The notes under the pieces: model-generated
The model's database searches: none
What the model saw: the letters and a program-made list of their open reading frames with translations, nothing else
What the model was told of the DNA's origin: nothing
Shown: positions 1 through 8,139 of the stretch, one piece after another
How the letters are laid out: every line of letters starts with the position of its first letter
Numbering within the stretch: the stretch's first letter is position 1
Assembly: GCF_943193065.1 (NCBI RefSeq)
Contig: NZ_CALPCS010000008.1
Location: 1 to 64,000, forward strand
Origin: Veillonella agrestimuris
GTDB lineage: Bacteria; Bacillota; Negativicutes; Veillonellales; Veillonellaceae
Reading direction: 5' to 3'
Length of the DNA stretch: 64,000 bases
Program-made: the position numbers and the translations under genes

Positions 1-26
1 GCACCAACCACATAAGTGATTGGTGC
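1..26. repeat. Inverted repeat at window edge
   Basis: Two 11-base arms, GCACCAACCAC and GTGATTGGTGC, flank a 4-base loop and pair with one mismatch. No clear T-tract follows on either side inside the window. It may be the terminator of a gene beyond the left edge, or a stem between convergent or tandem genes. Confidence 0.45.
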
Positions 27-128
27 CAAACAAATGATTAGGGATAAGCACCCCAACATTTGACAGAGAGCCTAAAAGCATGTCTATATGTGGTCAAATT
101 TTCTTATCAGCAACTTTGAGTTATGAAT

Positions 129-1298
129 TTATAAACTATATTCTCCCTTATTCCATTTTCCAGAATATTGTATGCTTCCATCATCTTTATACAATATTCC
201 TTCTCCATTTCTAGCTTCAGACTCTAACTGAATCATCATTTTCATAAAATCCGCTTCATTCTTAGAATATAGACCATAAATCTTATTTTTTTCGAAGCTA
301 TAAGCGCTAAGAATGTATTCTCCAGAATATTTTATTTGCCCATTTGGATAGTAAAAAGTACCAATGTAAAGCTTATCTGTTCCCAAAGACTTATATATAG
401 GTGTTAATTCCCATATCTTCTTGTCATTTTTATCATAAAATTTTAATAGAGAAGTTTCTATTTCATCAGAAGTTTCTATTTCATCTTTAATCTTACGATT
501 TTCTTTTTCATAAATTAAATAAACCTTTTTTTTCTTATTATCTAATCCATATATTGATTCCCTACTACTCACAAAATTCTTAATTGATACCAATAAAATA
601 TTAGGACCATTAATGCTTTTTTCAGCAGGAGCATAAAGGTTTTCATAACTGAAGGTTTGAAGATTTAAATTACCATCTACATTAATCTGATTAAATTCTG
701 CCTCACCTATAGTAATATGACGATTCTCAATATTAGAATCCTTGGATACATCAATTACAGTTAAATTATATAGTCCAGAATTATTTGGATTCATATTTAC
801 AAAAACTTCTCTCAAACCAGAACTATTATTTTCAAGAAAATAATTATAAGGTAATCCATTTCTAAAGTTAGCAACCATATAAATATCCTTTTCTGTATAA
901 GTAGAGTTCTTAGACTTTTTATAAATTATACCTTTACCATCAGGCTTATGATTTTTCATTTCACCCACATATAAATAAGTAGCCTTATTTTTATCAGGCG
1001 TTTCCTGATAACCTAAGTGTTCATTTTGAACTATATAAATAACATTTGTATCTGTTACACCTTGATTAATTAAATTCTTAAATTCATCTCGAATTTTAAG
1101 ATCCGCAATAGAATTTAAATCTTTTACGTTATTTAATAGATTAAAAAATCTATCACTTGCAGTAACCGTTTTTTGCTCTATTTTTTGATTATCTTTAGTA
1201 GACTCTTTATTCTCCTCATCATTCCCACACCCACCTAAACTGAATGAACTAAGAATTAATATAAATATAATACTCAGTAATTTATAAGTTTTTGACAT
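129..1298 (-). CDS. Lipoprotein with MORN-like repeats
   Basis: Predicted 389-residue lipoprotein of unknown function. Residues 1-24 form a lipoprotein signal with a lipobox ending Leu-Gly-Gly-Cys24. The mature part holds MORN-like motifs: one near residue 113 (GEMKNHKPDGKGIIY) and two near the C-terminus (YYPNGQIKYSGEY and GEGILYKDDGSIQYSGKW). MORN repeats are small beta-hairpins that in other proteins mediate membrane or protein contacts. A good AAAGGAG site precedes the ATG. An 18-bp in-frame duplication gives two adjacent DEIETS units. The gene stands alone among long non-coding gaps, which suggests accessory DNA. The family role is not known to me. Confidence 0.75.
   Translation of the reverse strand: MSKTYKLLSIIFILILSSFSLGGCGNDEENKESTKDNQKIEQKTVTASDRFFNLLNNVKDLNSIADLKIRDEFKNLINQGVTDTNVIYIVQNEHLGYQETPDKNKATYLYVGEMKNHKPDGKGIIYKKSKNSTYTEKDIYMVANFRNGLPYNYFLENNSSGLREVFVNMNPNNSGLYNLTVIDVSKDSNIENRHITIGEAEFNQINVDGNLNLQTFSYENLYAPAEKSINGPNILLVSIKNFVSSRESIYGLDNKKKKVYLIYEKENRKIKDEIETSDEIETSLLKFYDKNDKKIWELTPIYKSLGTDKLYIGTFYYPNGQIKYSGEYILSAYSFEKNKIYGLYSKNEADFMKMMIQLESEARNGEGILYKDDGSIQYSGKWNKGEYSL
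450..485. repeat. 18-bp tandem duplication inside lipoprotein gene
   Basis: Two identical 18-bp units (AGAAGTTTCTATTTCATC on plus) lie head to tail at 450-467 and 468-485. They encode consecutive DEIETS hexapeptides, so the reading frame is kept. This looks like a recent slippage duplication, probably in a tolerant surface-exposed loop. Confidence 0.9.
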
Positions 1299-1834
1299 TA
1301 TAAAACTCCTTTTATATTCCTATTACAAAGAAATAACCAGCGTAATCAACATTTTTCAAAACAAACTATTTGCGCATCACCCTACGTCTGCATGCTTTTA
1401 ATATCATAACAACATACTTCATCCCTTAACTAGTTTTAAATATTTCTATTCCATTATCTTTAGTAATTATATTTATCACTACTACTTGTTTTAGCATATT
1501 ATTCTCTACTAATAACTAATAAGCTTCCTACGAAACCTTATTTATTGAGTTTTCTCTGTCAATAAGTTTATCAGTCTACTTAGTAGAACTATAAAATGAA
1601 TTCTGTCAACCTATTAATAAAAAAACTGATGATGTTAAGTCGCATTCAGCTAAAACTTTTAATCATAATTTACTTCCAGTAGATCTGTACAAATTGTTAT
1701 TAAAACACCGATTCAAAACTCTCCTTGGACGTCTTGAGAGTATATGCAAACTTTTTTTCTCACTACTCTCACTAATTTGTACATCCCCATAAATTATTTT
1801 TCCTATTTAACATAGCCTATCTAAATTTTATAGT
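1299..1834. other. AT-rich gap without a supported gene
   Basis: No start codon with a ribosome-binding site leads into a credible gene here. A plus-strand frame is open from about 1595 to 1790 but has no ATG. It reads LPVDLYKLLLKHRF in its middle, and I could not assign it to a family. It may be a gene relic or chance. Confidence 0.5.
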
Positions 1835-2131
1835 TTAATCTCTATAGGTTTTTCTCAAATTTTCCATTCTCATGTTCCCGTGAGGAACGATACCGTTACC
1901 ATCAAGAACTTTAAATGGGATAGAACCTAATAGTGGCTTTATCCGAGTATCAATCCACTCAGAAACAATTCTTAATCCATTAAATTTTATAGAATATGGA
2001 TAATCAGGCAGAAGCACATCCTCCTCCGCTTGAATTTTAATAAAAATATTTTCTATTTTAGATATTCTAGACTCTAACTCTTTTACAGATACTAAAATAG
2101 CTGGTTGATTTTTAGAATTCGCTTTACTCAT
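1835..2131 (-). CDS. Small protein of unknown function
   Basis: 98-residue soluble protein that I do not recognise. The ATG is preceded by a strong purine-rich site (GGGGGTGG, about 4 bases away), which supports real translation. Residues 16-36 (VKELESRISKIENIFIKI region) look like a short amphipathic or coiled-coil helix. The rest is mixed with several Pro and Gly, and no catalytic motif is apparent. There is no signal peptide or membrane segment. It sits alone between two gaps in AT-rich accessory DNA, so context gives no functional clue. Confidence 0.55.
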   Translation of the reverse strand: MSKANSKNQPAILVSVKELESRISKIENIFIKIQAEEDVLLPDYPYSIKFNGLRIVSEWIDTRIKPLLGSIPFKVLDGNGIVPHGNMRMENLRKTYRD

Positions 2132-2975
2132 TTTCCACCCCCTAATACTTAAATTGCAATATTAAATGAATTATCTCTAAATCCATAATAAAATCTTTAT
2201 TTTGAATTCTAGAAATGGATACTATGAATGTATCTTAAAATACAGTTTGGTGATCTTACCATGTGTATCCCATATAATCGAAATGTTGAATTTACAACTT
2301 ATACATGCCTGCTTATCATCCTGAAATACTGATTTAATCGAAAAATGTATGGTTGGCACTACGAGCATCAAACGGTAGGTAACATAACTAAGATTTTACA
2401 AATTCTCTAGGGATATTTAAATCAGAATCTATACGACCAATCTTATCAAAAGATTGCATAAACATTTTAAATGCTATAATAAACGCAACGAGCAATTTTC
2501 TTATGAAGATTCACTAGATCGATTTACCTATGCCTTTATTAGCGAATATAATGCGACGCAATCAGAGCGTAAACATAGAGTTTTGAAAACTCTGCCACGA
2601 AACTTAGTCAAGTTTTTTAACTAACTGATAATCTAAAGGGTTTACACAAACTTTTTAATATGCCTCTCAAAAAAATAATGCAAAGAAATAAATCACTAAT
2701 GCTGGAAGAAATCCAATCAAAAAATACGAATGACACAAAAATTCAAATAGCTCTCTTTTGTTTCTCAATAGGTTGATTAGAATCGGTCTCTACTTGTGTT
2801 TCCTCTGTAAAATCTCAATATTAGAAAACTGTTATACATCCTATCTACTTTACTCACTCACATTAACTATAAGATGCTATAAACTACATCAATCTTCATA
2901 GTAACTGTTTGACTGATCACAAATAGTAATTAATTTAGAAAATCCTCAGTTTAATCTTATAGTTTAAAATAGGCA
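2132..2975. other. Long AT-rich gap with possible gene relics
   Basis: No intact gene with a start signal is visible in this 844-base stretch. It contains the start-less plus-strand fragment at 2421-2624, listed separately. It also holds a minus-strand frame open at 2667-2789 that ends in a hydrophobic stretch (FLIGFLPALVIYFFALFF), again without a start. Both look like remains of decayed genes, but neither identity can be settled by eye. Confidence 0.5.
2421..2624 (+). pseudogene. Possible gene fragment, start missing
   Basis: A 67-codon plus-strand frame runs from just after a TAA at 2418-2420 to a TAA at 2622-2624. It has no usable ATG. The second half reads like real protein (FTYAFISEYNATQSERKHRV then LKTLPRNLVKFFN). 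The Arg/Lys-rich end would fit the tail of a DNA-binding or transposase-like protein, but that is a guess. It could also be chance in AT-rich DNA. Confidence 0.25.
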
Positions 2976-3164
2976 TTAATTTATTAAGTTTAATAAAAAT
3001 CCTGCTAAGAAAAAAGTTATGACCGCCCACGTTACAAAAAAAGACATACAGCCATTCTTAGCTGCATCAAACCCATTCCGACCAAAGAAAACAGATTCAG
3101 AATGTATAGTCTTCGAAATAAAAAATCCAAGAATAACGGAAATAATAAATATAATTATATCCAT
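2976..3164 (-). CDS. Small two-helix membrane protein
   Basis: 62-residue protein with two hydrophobic segments, at residues 2-17 (DIIIFIISVILGFFIS) and about 41-60 (FFVTWAVITFFLAGFLLNLI). A short polar loop joins them and contains Gly, Asn and one Cys. A clear AGGAG site lies 7 bases upstream of the ATG, so it is probably translated. I do not recognise the family. It has no gene partner nearby. Small double-span proteins of this size include holin-like, toxin-like and stress peptides, but nothing here selects one. Confidence 0.5.
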   Translation of the reverse strand: MDIIIFIISVILGFFISKTIHSESVFFGRNGFDAAKNGCMSFFVTWAVITFFLAGFLLNLIN

Positions 3165-3698
3165 GACGTCTCTCCTATATCATAACTTGATTTTGTTTAT
3201 ATGTATTATCTTTCCACAGGCCTATATATTCAACTGATTGCCCCTCTTTATAAGAGGGACCTTGACATTTTCTATATGACTTAATATCTACCTTTATTAA
3301 AAATCCATCTCTACAAAGATTTACACTGAATATAAGCATCTCTACTCTCATTATTATTTATAATATGTCGAACAAAATCTTAATCTCTGTAGTGATTAAT
3401 AGATAGAGTATTTGTATCATGACTTAATGCAAAATCTAAAACGAGCTAAGAAAATGGCTATAAAAAATTCATCTGAAATACTAAGTTCGTTACCAATTAC
3501 TTCTTATTTACGAAATTGCTTATTTATCATTAAAAATAAGTGATACCAATCTATTATTTCACTTAATTGATAAAAGATACATACAAAAGATTTGCTTGCA
3601 TGAATTAAATCTAAATATACTTTGCACTTAAATCATCAAGTTTTATTCCTAAATAATACCAATAGTTAAATCAGGTATTGATAAATAAACGTTAATAT
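3165..3698. other. AT-rich gap without a supported gene
   Basis: No credible gene is seen. A short inverted repeat, CCCTCTTTATAAGAGGG, lies near 3244-3260 just upstream of the small membrane-protein gene. It has no T-tract and could be a leader stem or operator. The rest is AT-rich sequence with stops in all frames. Confidence 0.5.
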
Positions 3699-4112
3699 TT
3701 AATTAGATTTAATCCTAATTAACTTTACATCAGAAGACTTAGAGCCCAAAGTACCTTCAAAATTAAATATCCATTTTAACGGTATTCTATTTATTACATT
3801 ATATTCAAACCAAGAAAAATACAGTGGACCAAAATTAGTATTTAATCGTCTGTTTTCTTCATCCCAACTGGCTTTACCACTAGGAATAAGCATGCCATTT
3901 GTTAATTCAGGATCTTTTAAAGAAATAGAATAGAGATTCCCCTCAGAATGATCAACTAAAAGACGCGTGTTATTTGTAATTCCAGCAACACCATTCACCC
4001 CCATAAATTTATATTCACCATCAATCGAAACTTTAGCTGGCTCACTACCACAACCAACTAGTAAAACCATCATAGTCAAAACAATTAATATTATCTTAGT
4101 AATATTTTTCAT
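3699..4112 (-). CDS. Small lipoprotein
   Basis: 137-residue predicted lipoprotein. The signal ends in a lipobox Leu-Leu-Val-Gly-Cys, with the Cys at about residue 21, so the product should be anchored in the envelope. The mature region starts with Gly-Ser-Glu-Pro and is beta-rich and polar with no known catalytic motif. I chose the ATG at 4112 because an AAGGA site lies about 11 bases upstream. The alternative ATG at 4124 overlaps that site and would be poorly initiated. The gene is isolated in accessory DNA and I cannot name its family. Confidence 0.6.
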   Translation of the reverse strand: MKNITKIILIVLTMMVLLVGCGSEPAKVSIDGEYKFMGVNGVAGITNNTRLLVDHSEGNLYSISLKDPELTNGMLIPSGKASWDEENRRLNTNFGPLYFSWFEYNVINRIPLKWIFNFEGTLGSKSSDVKLIRIKSN

Positions 4113-4673
4113 ACTTATGCACATCCTTTATAAAACTAAACTTTATCTAAAACATTACTATTAATCACTATCGAGAAAATGTAGAAATCCCCCTTCTAAT
4201 CCTTCTATAAAAAAGAATAAAACAAATAAGAAATTAAGAAATCTCCAAAAAGTCCATATCAATCACCTCATAAAATAAATAGATATAATAAATCGAGATT
4301 AAATTCACTTAAAATTGCATCAATTATTTTTTATATCACCTTAATCTCATCTAGTCTAATTTTATATCGAATCCCCCCCCGTCAACATTTGTCCGCATTC
4401 AATATACAAAATATATTATAATAAGAAATCTAGATTTTTATTAAAACACACTTTCATATTTCAAAATTATAACCAATTCTTTTTTTGTTACTACCGAATC
4501 ATATTCATCCGTTTAATCAGCAATTTTATCACTACCTAATCTAAAGATAAAACTAAAAGCCACTCAATTTAAAAGTTCTTATCTAGACTAAATAATCTAT
4601 TTAGTCTAAAACTCTTAATTGAGCGGCTTTCACCATATCCTATTAAATTATAAAATCATACGATTAAAAATAA
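4113..4673. other. AT-rich gap between lipoprotein gene and dut
   Basis: No gene is supported. The stretch carries a run of eight C residues at 4373-4380, striking in such AT-rich DNA, and the large inverted repeat at 4555-4630 that ends the dut/pnp side. Confidence 0.6.
4555..4630 (-). terminator. Long hairpin downstream of dut
   Basis: The core is a perfect 11-bp stem (TAGACTAAATA / TATTTAGTCTA) with a 3-base loop. Outer arms AAAGCC(A/G)CTCAATT extend it after a small internal loop. Read on minus, the stem ends in GGCTTTT followed by more T residues. It lies about 45 bases past the dut stop and probably terminates the dut transcript. The symmetric arms could also work in the plus direction. 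Confidence 0.7.
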
Positions 4674-5123
4674 TTACATCGACCCCGTACTACCAATACC
4701 ACCAGTTCTCACACCTGTAGCATCATCATCGTTAGTAATGAGGTATTTAGAGAATATCCCTTGCGCTATGCGTTCCCCTTTTTCAATGGACATAGGTTCT
4801 GATCCATAGTTTAAAAGGGCAATCATAATGTGGCCTTCATTATCTTCATTGTTATAGTAGTCGCTGTCGATAATGCCTGTACTATTCACAAGGGCTAAGC
4901 GACGTTTAATAGCCATACTGGAACGAATGTGAATGGCAAGGTATTCATCGTATGCCATGAAAGCTTTCAAACCGGTAGCAATCAGTTTTGTTTCGCCTGG
5001 CATTAATGTTACAGCCTCAGCAGATTCAATATCATAGCCTGCACTTTCCGTCGTTTTCCGAGTCGGTAAGTGAATGTCTTGTCCTTCAAAAGCACTCACG
5101 ACTTCAAATCCGCGAATATCCAT
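4674..5123 (-). CDS. dut: dUTP diphosphatase
   Basis: 149-residue trimeric dUTPase. It hydrolyses dUTP to dUMP and pyrophosphate, which keeps uracil out of DNA and supplies dUMP for thymidylate synthesis. The five family motifs are present: AGYDIES near residue 28, RSSM at 67-70, GIIDSDYY at 83-90, GERIAQGIF at 117-124 and the Gly-rich C-terminal RTGGIGSTG at 139-147. The Asn-rich insert after motif 3 (YYNNEDNEGH) resembles forms seen in other Firmicutes, from memory. It starts 12 bases after the pnp stop, so the two are probably cotranscribed. Length is normal. Confidence 0.95.
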   Translation of the reverse strand: MDIRGFEVVSAFEGQDIHLPTRKTTESAGYDIESAEAVTLMPGETKLIATGLKAFMAYDEYLAIHIRSSMAIKRRLALVNSTGIIDSDYYNNEDNEGHIMIALLNYGSEPMSIEKGERIAQGIFSKYLITNDDDATGVRTGGIGSTGSM

Positions 5124-5135
5124 AAAGCACCTCTA

Positions 5136-7205
5136 TTATTTTAAACAATCTTTACGAGATAAATTGACACGGCCTTGTTTATCAATTTCAATAACTTTAA
5201 CCATAATCTCATCACCTACGCTCACTACATCTTCTACATTTTCTACGCGTTCTTTAGCGAGCTTAGAAATATGTACTAAACCTTCTTTACCAGGCAATAC
5301 TTCAACGAAAGCACCAAACGCCATAAGACGAGTGACTTTGCCCATGTATACTTCCCCTACTTCTACTTCTTTAGTGAGGTTTTCAATAATCTCTTGCGCT
5401 TTACGAGCCCCTTCTTGGTCTACCGACGCAATAAATACAGTACCATCATCTTCGATGTCAATTTTAGCACCTGTTTCTTCGATAATACTACGAATAACTT
5501 TACCACCAGTACCAATAACGTCTCTGATTTTTTCAGGATCAATTTTTATAGTAGTAATACGTGGTGCATATGGGGACATTTCTTGACGTGGTTCAGCAAT
5601 CGTATCTAACATGATGTTCATAATATGCATACGGCCTTTATGGGCTTGTTGTAATGCTTCGTCTAAAATTTCACGAGACAAGCCAGAAATTTTAATATCC
5701 ATTTGGATCGCTGTTACGCCTTTAGCAGTACCAGCAACTTTAAAGTCCATATCACCAAGAGCATCTTCCATACCTTGAATATCTGTCAGGATTGTATAAT
5801 TGTCATCTTTTGTAATAAGACCCATTGCAATACCTGCTACTGGTGCTTTAATAGGTACACCAGCATCCATAAGAGATAATGTAGAGCCACATACAGACGC
5901 CATAGAACTAGAACCATTTGATTCTAATACTTCAGATACTAAACGCAATGCATATGGGAATTCTTCTTCACTAGGAATAACTGGCACTAAAGCGCGCTCT
6001 GCCAAAGCACCATGACCGATTTCACGACGACCAGGACCACGAGAAGAACGAGTTTCCCCAACGGAGAACGATGGGAAATTATAGTGGTGAATATAGCGTT
6101 TTTCTGTTTCTACACCTAGTCCATCGATAGTTTGTTTCTCTGACAATGGAGCCATTGTAGCCACGTTGAGTACTTGTGTTTGGCCGCGAGTAAACAAACC
6201 AGAACCATGCGTACGAGGCAATACGCCTGTACGGCAAGAAATAGGACGCACTTCATCTAATTGACGACCGTCTGGACGGATTTTCTCTACAGAAATCATG
6301 TGGCGCACAATGTCTTTTGTCATGCTGTCAAAGGCTTTATTTACATCAGACATGTTGTCTGGATAAATATCTTCAAAATGAGCCACTACATCTGCTCGCA
6401 CTTCACTTTCTTGAGCGTCACGTTGTTGTTTATCTGCACAACGAACAGCAGCATTCAATTTATCATGTCCATAAGCATAAACAGCTTCTTTGATTTCTGC
6501 AGGAATATCTTTGCTTTCAAAAATGCGTTTTTCTTTACCAACTTTAGCTTTAATCTCTTCTTGGAAAGCTACTAATTTTTTAATTTCCTCATGAGCTGCC
6601 ATGATAACTTCTAAAATAATATCTTCTGGTACTTCTTCAGCACCACCTTCAACCATGAGGATAGCATCTTTTGTACCTGCAACTACAATATTAAGATCAG
6701 ATTCTTCCAATTGAGCAACTGTAGGGTTAACGATAAAAGCACCATTCACACGACCCATCCGAACGCCTGCAATAGGGCCATTCCAAGGCACATCAGAAAT
6801 CGTCAATGCTACAGAGGCACCAATCATACCGCATACAGCAGGATCACAATCTTGTTCTACGGACATAACAGTAGCCACAACATGTACTTCGTTGCGCACA
6901 CCTTTATCAAATAATGGACGAATAGGACGGTCAATTAAGCGACTATTCAAAATAGCAGACTCTGGTGGACGCGCTTCACGTTTGATGAAGCCCCCTGGTA
7001 AACGACCTACAGCATACATTTTTTCTTCGTAGTCCACTGTAAGCGGGAAGAAATCAATATCCTTCGCTTCTTTAGAACCTGTAGCAGTTACGAGTACGCG
7101 CGTATCACCGTACCCAACCATAACAGCACCACCCGCTTGTTTTGCTAGTTCCCCTGTTTCAATCGTAAGAGTACGACCAGCTAAATCCATTTGGAATTGT
7201 TCCAT
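5136..7205 (-). CDS. pnp: Polyribonucleotide nucleotidyltransferase (PNPase)
   Basis: 689-residue phosphorolytic 3'-5' exoribonuclease that degrades mRNA to nucleoside diphosphates and can also add tails. Two RNase PH-like domains fill residues 1-545, including FTRGQTQVL in the second. A KH domain follows at about 550-615 with its GTGG loop at 565-568. An S1 domain at 616-689 has [19 protein letters not shown]. Length and domain order are standard. The ATG has an AGGAGG site. In Firmicutes pnp usually follows rpsO; here rpsO lies upstream on the same strand but is separated by a terminator and a broken gene. Confidence 0.97.
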   Translation of the reverse strand: MEQFQMDLAGRTLTIETGELAKQAGGAVMVGYGDTRVLVTATGSKEAKDIDFFPLTVDYEEKMYAVGRLPGGFIKREARPPESAILNSRLIDRPIRPLFDKGVRNEVHVVATVMSVEQDCDPAVCGMIGASVALTISDVPWNGPIAGVRMGRVNGAFIVNPTVAQLEESDLNIVVAGTKDAILMVEGGAEEVPEDIILEVIMAAHEEIKKLVAFQEEIKAKVGKEKRIFESKDIPAEIKEAVYAYGHDKLNAAVRCADKQQRDAQESEVRADVVAHFEDIYPDNMSDVNKAFDSMTKDIVRHMISVEKIRPDGRQLDEVRPISCRTGVLPRTHGSGLFTRGQTQVLNVATMAPLSEKQTIDGLGVETEKRYIHHYNFPSFSVGETRSSRGPGRREIGHGALAERALVPVIPSEEEFPYALRLVSEVLESNGSSSMASVCGSTLSLMDAGVPIKAPVAGIAMGLITKDDNYTILTDIQGMEDALGDMDFKVAGTAKGVTAIQMDIKISGLSREILDEALQQAHKGRMHIMNIMLDTIAEPRQEMSPYAPRITTIKIDPEKIRDVIGTGGKVIRSIIEETGAKIDIEDDGTVFIASVDQEGARKAQEIIENLTKEVEVGEVYMGKVTRLMAFGAFVEVLPGKEGLVHISKLAKERVENVEDVVSVGDEIMVKVIEIDKQGRVNLSRKDCLK

Positions 7206-7288
7206 TCCTATTCCTCCTATATATCTCTTCTTTATATTAGTCTCATCTATTATATATCATAGGCTTAAATTATTCCATTGAAATATAA

Positions 7289-7320
7289 AAGAGGATAGAA
7301 AATTGCTTTTCTATCCTCTA
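7289..7320 (-). terminator. Terminator after broken Abi-like gene
   Basis: AGAGGATAGAAAA pairs perfectly with TTTTCTATCCTCT around a 4-base loop. The minus-strand reading ends in CCTCTTTTATATTT. It lies just past the stop of the remnant at 7330-7514 and upstream of pnp. Confidence 0.85.
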
Positions 7321-7329
7321 CTAATTTAT

Positions 7330-7514
7330 CTATCTTAACTTTTGAAGCTCTTCTATATCAATCCCCATCATATTAAGAATTGCTTCAAATGAAACAGAAT
7401 AAAAACTTTTTTCATACTTATTAAATAATGCTTGTAATCTTGTATAAAAAGCTTGAAATACTTCATATTTCTAAGGATTTTTAACTGCTGTCTATAAGTT
7501 TTATATTCTTTCAT
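7330..7514 (-). pseudogene. Broken, internally deleted Abi_2-like gene
   Basis: The minus strand has an ATG at 7514 with a GAGAG site upstream. The frame begins MKEYKTYRQQLKIL, typical of the N-terminus of Abi_2 (AbiD/AbiF-like) abortive-infection proteins. It then meets a one-base deficit in an A-run near 7465. Adding one A restores a continuous frame to the stop at 7330, ending FEAILNMMGIDIEELQKLR, which resembles the Abi_2 C-terminal MGF/MGI segment. Abi_2 proteins are about 300 residues, so nearly all the middle is missing. I infer a relic with a large internal deletion plus a frameshift. The family call is from memory of the motifs. Alternatively it is a frameshifted small gene of another kind. 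Confidence 0.45.
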
Positions 7515-7525
7515 AGCAATCTCTC

Positions 7526-7562
7526 AAAAAAAATGGCCAGGACGCCGTACGCTATCCTGACC
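7526..7562 (-). terminator. Hairpin with T-tract between rpsO and Abi-like remnant
   Basis: On minus, GGTCAGGATAGCG pairs imperfectly with its partner ending GTCCTGGCC and is followed by ATTTTTTTT. It is a second terminator behind rpsO and lies immediately upstream of the remnant's start site. Confidence 0.7.
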
Positions 7563-7616
7563 TAATCCTATATACATTATAGTATCAATTATACGAAATA
7601 TTGTCAAATATCATAT

Positions 7617-7641
7617 AAAAAAAGCCGCCCCATAGGGCGGC
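7617..7641 (-). terminator. rpsO terminator
   Basis: The stem GCCGCCC / GGGCGGC encloses a 4-base loop and is followed on minus by seven T residues. It lies 20 bases beyond the rpsO stop, a textbook Rho-independent terminator. Confidence 0.95.
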
Positions 7642-7661
7642 CCAATATTTGATATATTGTC

Positions 7662-7928
7662 TTATTTACGAAGACCAAGACGTTCGATAAGAGAACGGTA
7701 ACGTTCGATATCTTTACGACGAAGGTAGTCAAGCATGTTACGGCGTTGACCAACCAATTTCAACAAACCACGACGAGAATGATGATCTTTTTTATGCTCT
7801 TTCAAGTGATCTGTTAAGTATTGGATGCGGCTTGTTAAAATCGCAACTTGTACTTCTGGAGAACCAGTATCACCTTCATGAGTAGCGTACTCTTTAATAA
7901 CTGCTAATTTAGCTTCTGTAGTTAACAT
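7662..7928 (-). CDS. rpsO: 30S ribosomal protein S15
   Basis: 88-residue primary binding protein of the 16S rRNA central domain. Family features are clear: an early [17 protein letters not shown] segment, the [16 protein letters not shown] rRNA-binding region around residues 38-54, and the C-terminal [21 protein letters not shown]. Length matches the family. AGGAGGT lies upstream of the ATG. It has its own promoter and terminator, so it is mainly monocistronic here. Confidence 0.98.
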   Translation of the reverse strand: MLTTEAKLAVIKEYATHEGDTGSPEVQVAILTSRIQYLTDHLKEHKKDHHSRRGLLKLVGQRRNMLDYLRRKDIERYRSLIERLGLRK

Positions 7929-7958
7929 TATTGTTACCTCCTAAAAAATAAATCCCGT

Positions 7959-7998
7959 TAAGCTTAAGTATACGTTGGAGAGTCGAATACTTCGCTTA
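7959..7998 (-). promoter_or_regulatory. Possible structured rpsO leader
   Basis: Between the predicted promoter and the rpsO start, TAAGC(G)AAGTAT pairs with ATACTTAAGCTTA around a 14-base loop. S15 represses its own mRNA through leader structures in several bacterial groups, so this stem is a candidate autoregulatory site. The fold was drawn by eye, with no covariation evidence. Confidence 0.4.
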
Positions 7999-8021
7999 CG
8001 ATATGTCTAATGACCTCATTC

Positions 8022-8050
8022 AGTATACCATTGTTTACAAAAAATGTAAA
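8022..8050 (-). promoter_or_regulatory. rpsO promoter
   Basis: On minus a -35 box TTTACA (8045-8050) and a -10 box TATACT (8022-8027) are separated by exactly 17 bases. They predict a leader of roughly 85 bases before the rpsO start. Confidence 0.7.
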
Positions 8051-8139
8051 TTCTGATCTTTTTCTTCTTGACGTAAAAGTGCAATACTATATTTCATACT
8101 GTCAATAAAAGAGTCTTTATCAATTATACATTGTAATAT

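Noticed and set aside
1595..1790. Plus-strand open frame containing LPVDLYKLLLKHRF
   Set aside because: There is no start codon or ribosome-binding site, and no recognisable family. In AT-rich DNA of this length a frame of about 65 codons can arise by chance.
2667..2789. Minus-strand hydrophobic frame ending FFALFF
   Set aside because: It opens directly after a stop, has no ATG, and is too short to call. It is mentioned only as a possible relic.
3019..3237. Plus-strand frame opposite the small membrane-protein gene
   Set aside because: It is antisense to a gene that has a good ribosome-binding site, and it lacks one itself.
5074..5586. Long plus-strand frame of 170 codons opposite dut and pnp
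   Set aside because: It is antisense to conserved pnp/dut coding sequence, is Ser/Thr-rich as expected of a shadow frame, and has no initiation site.
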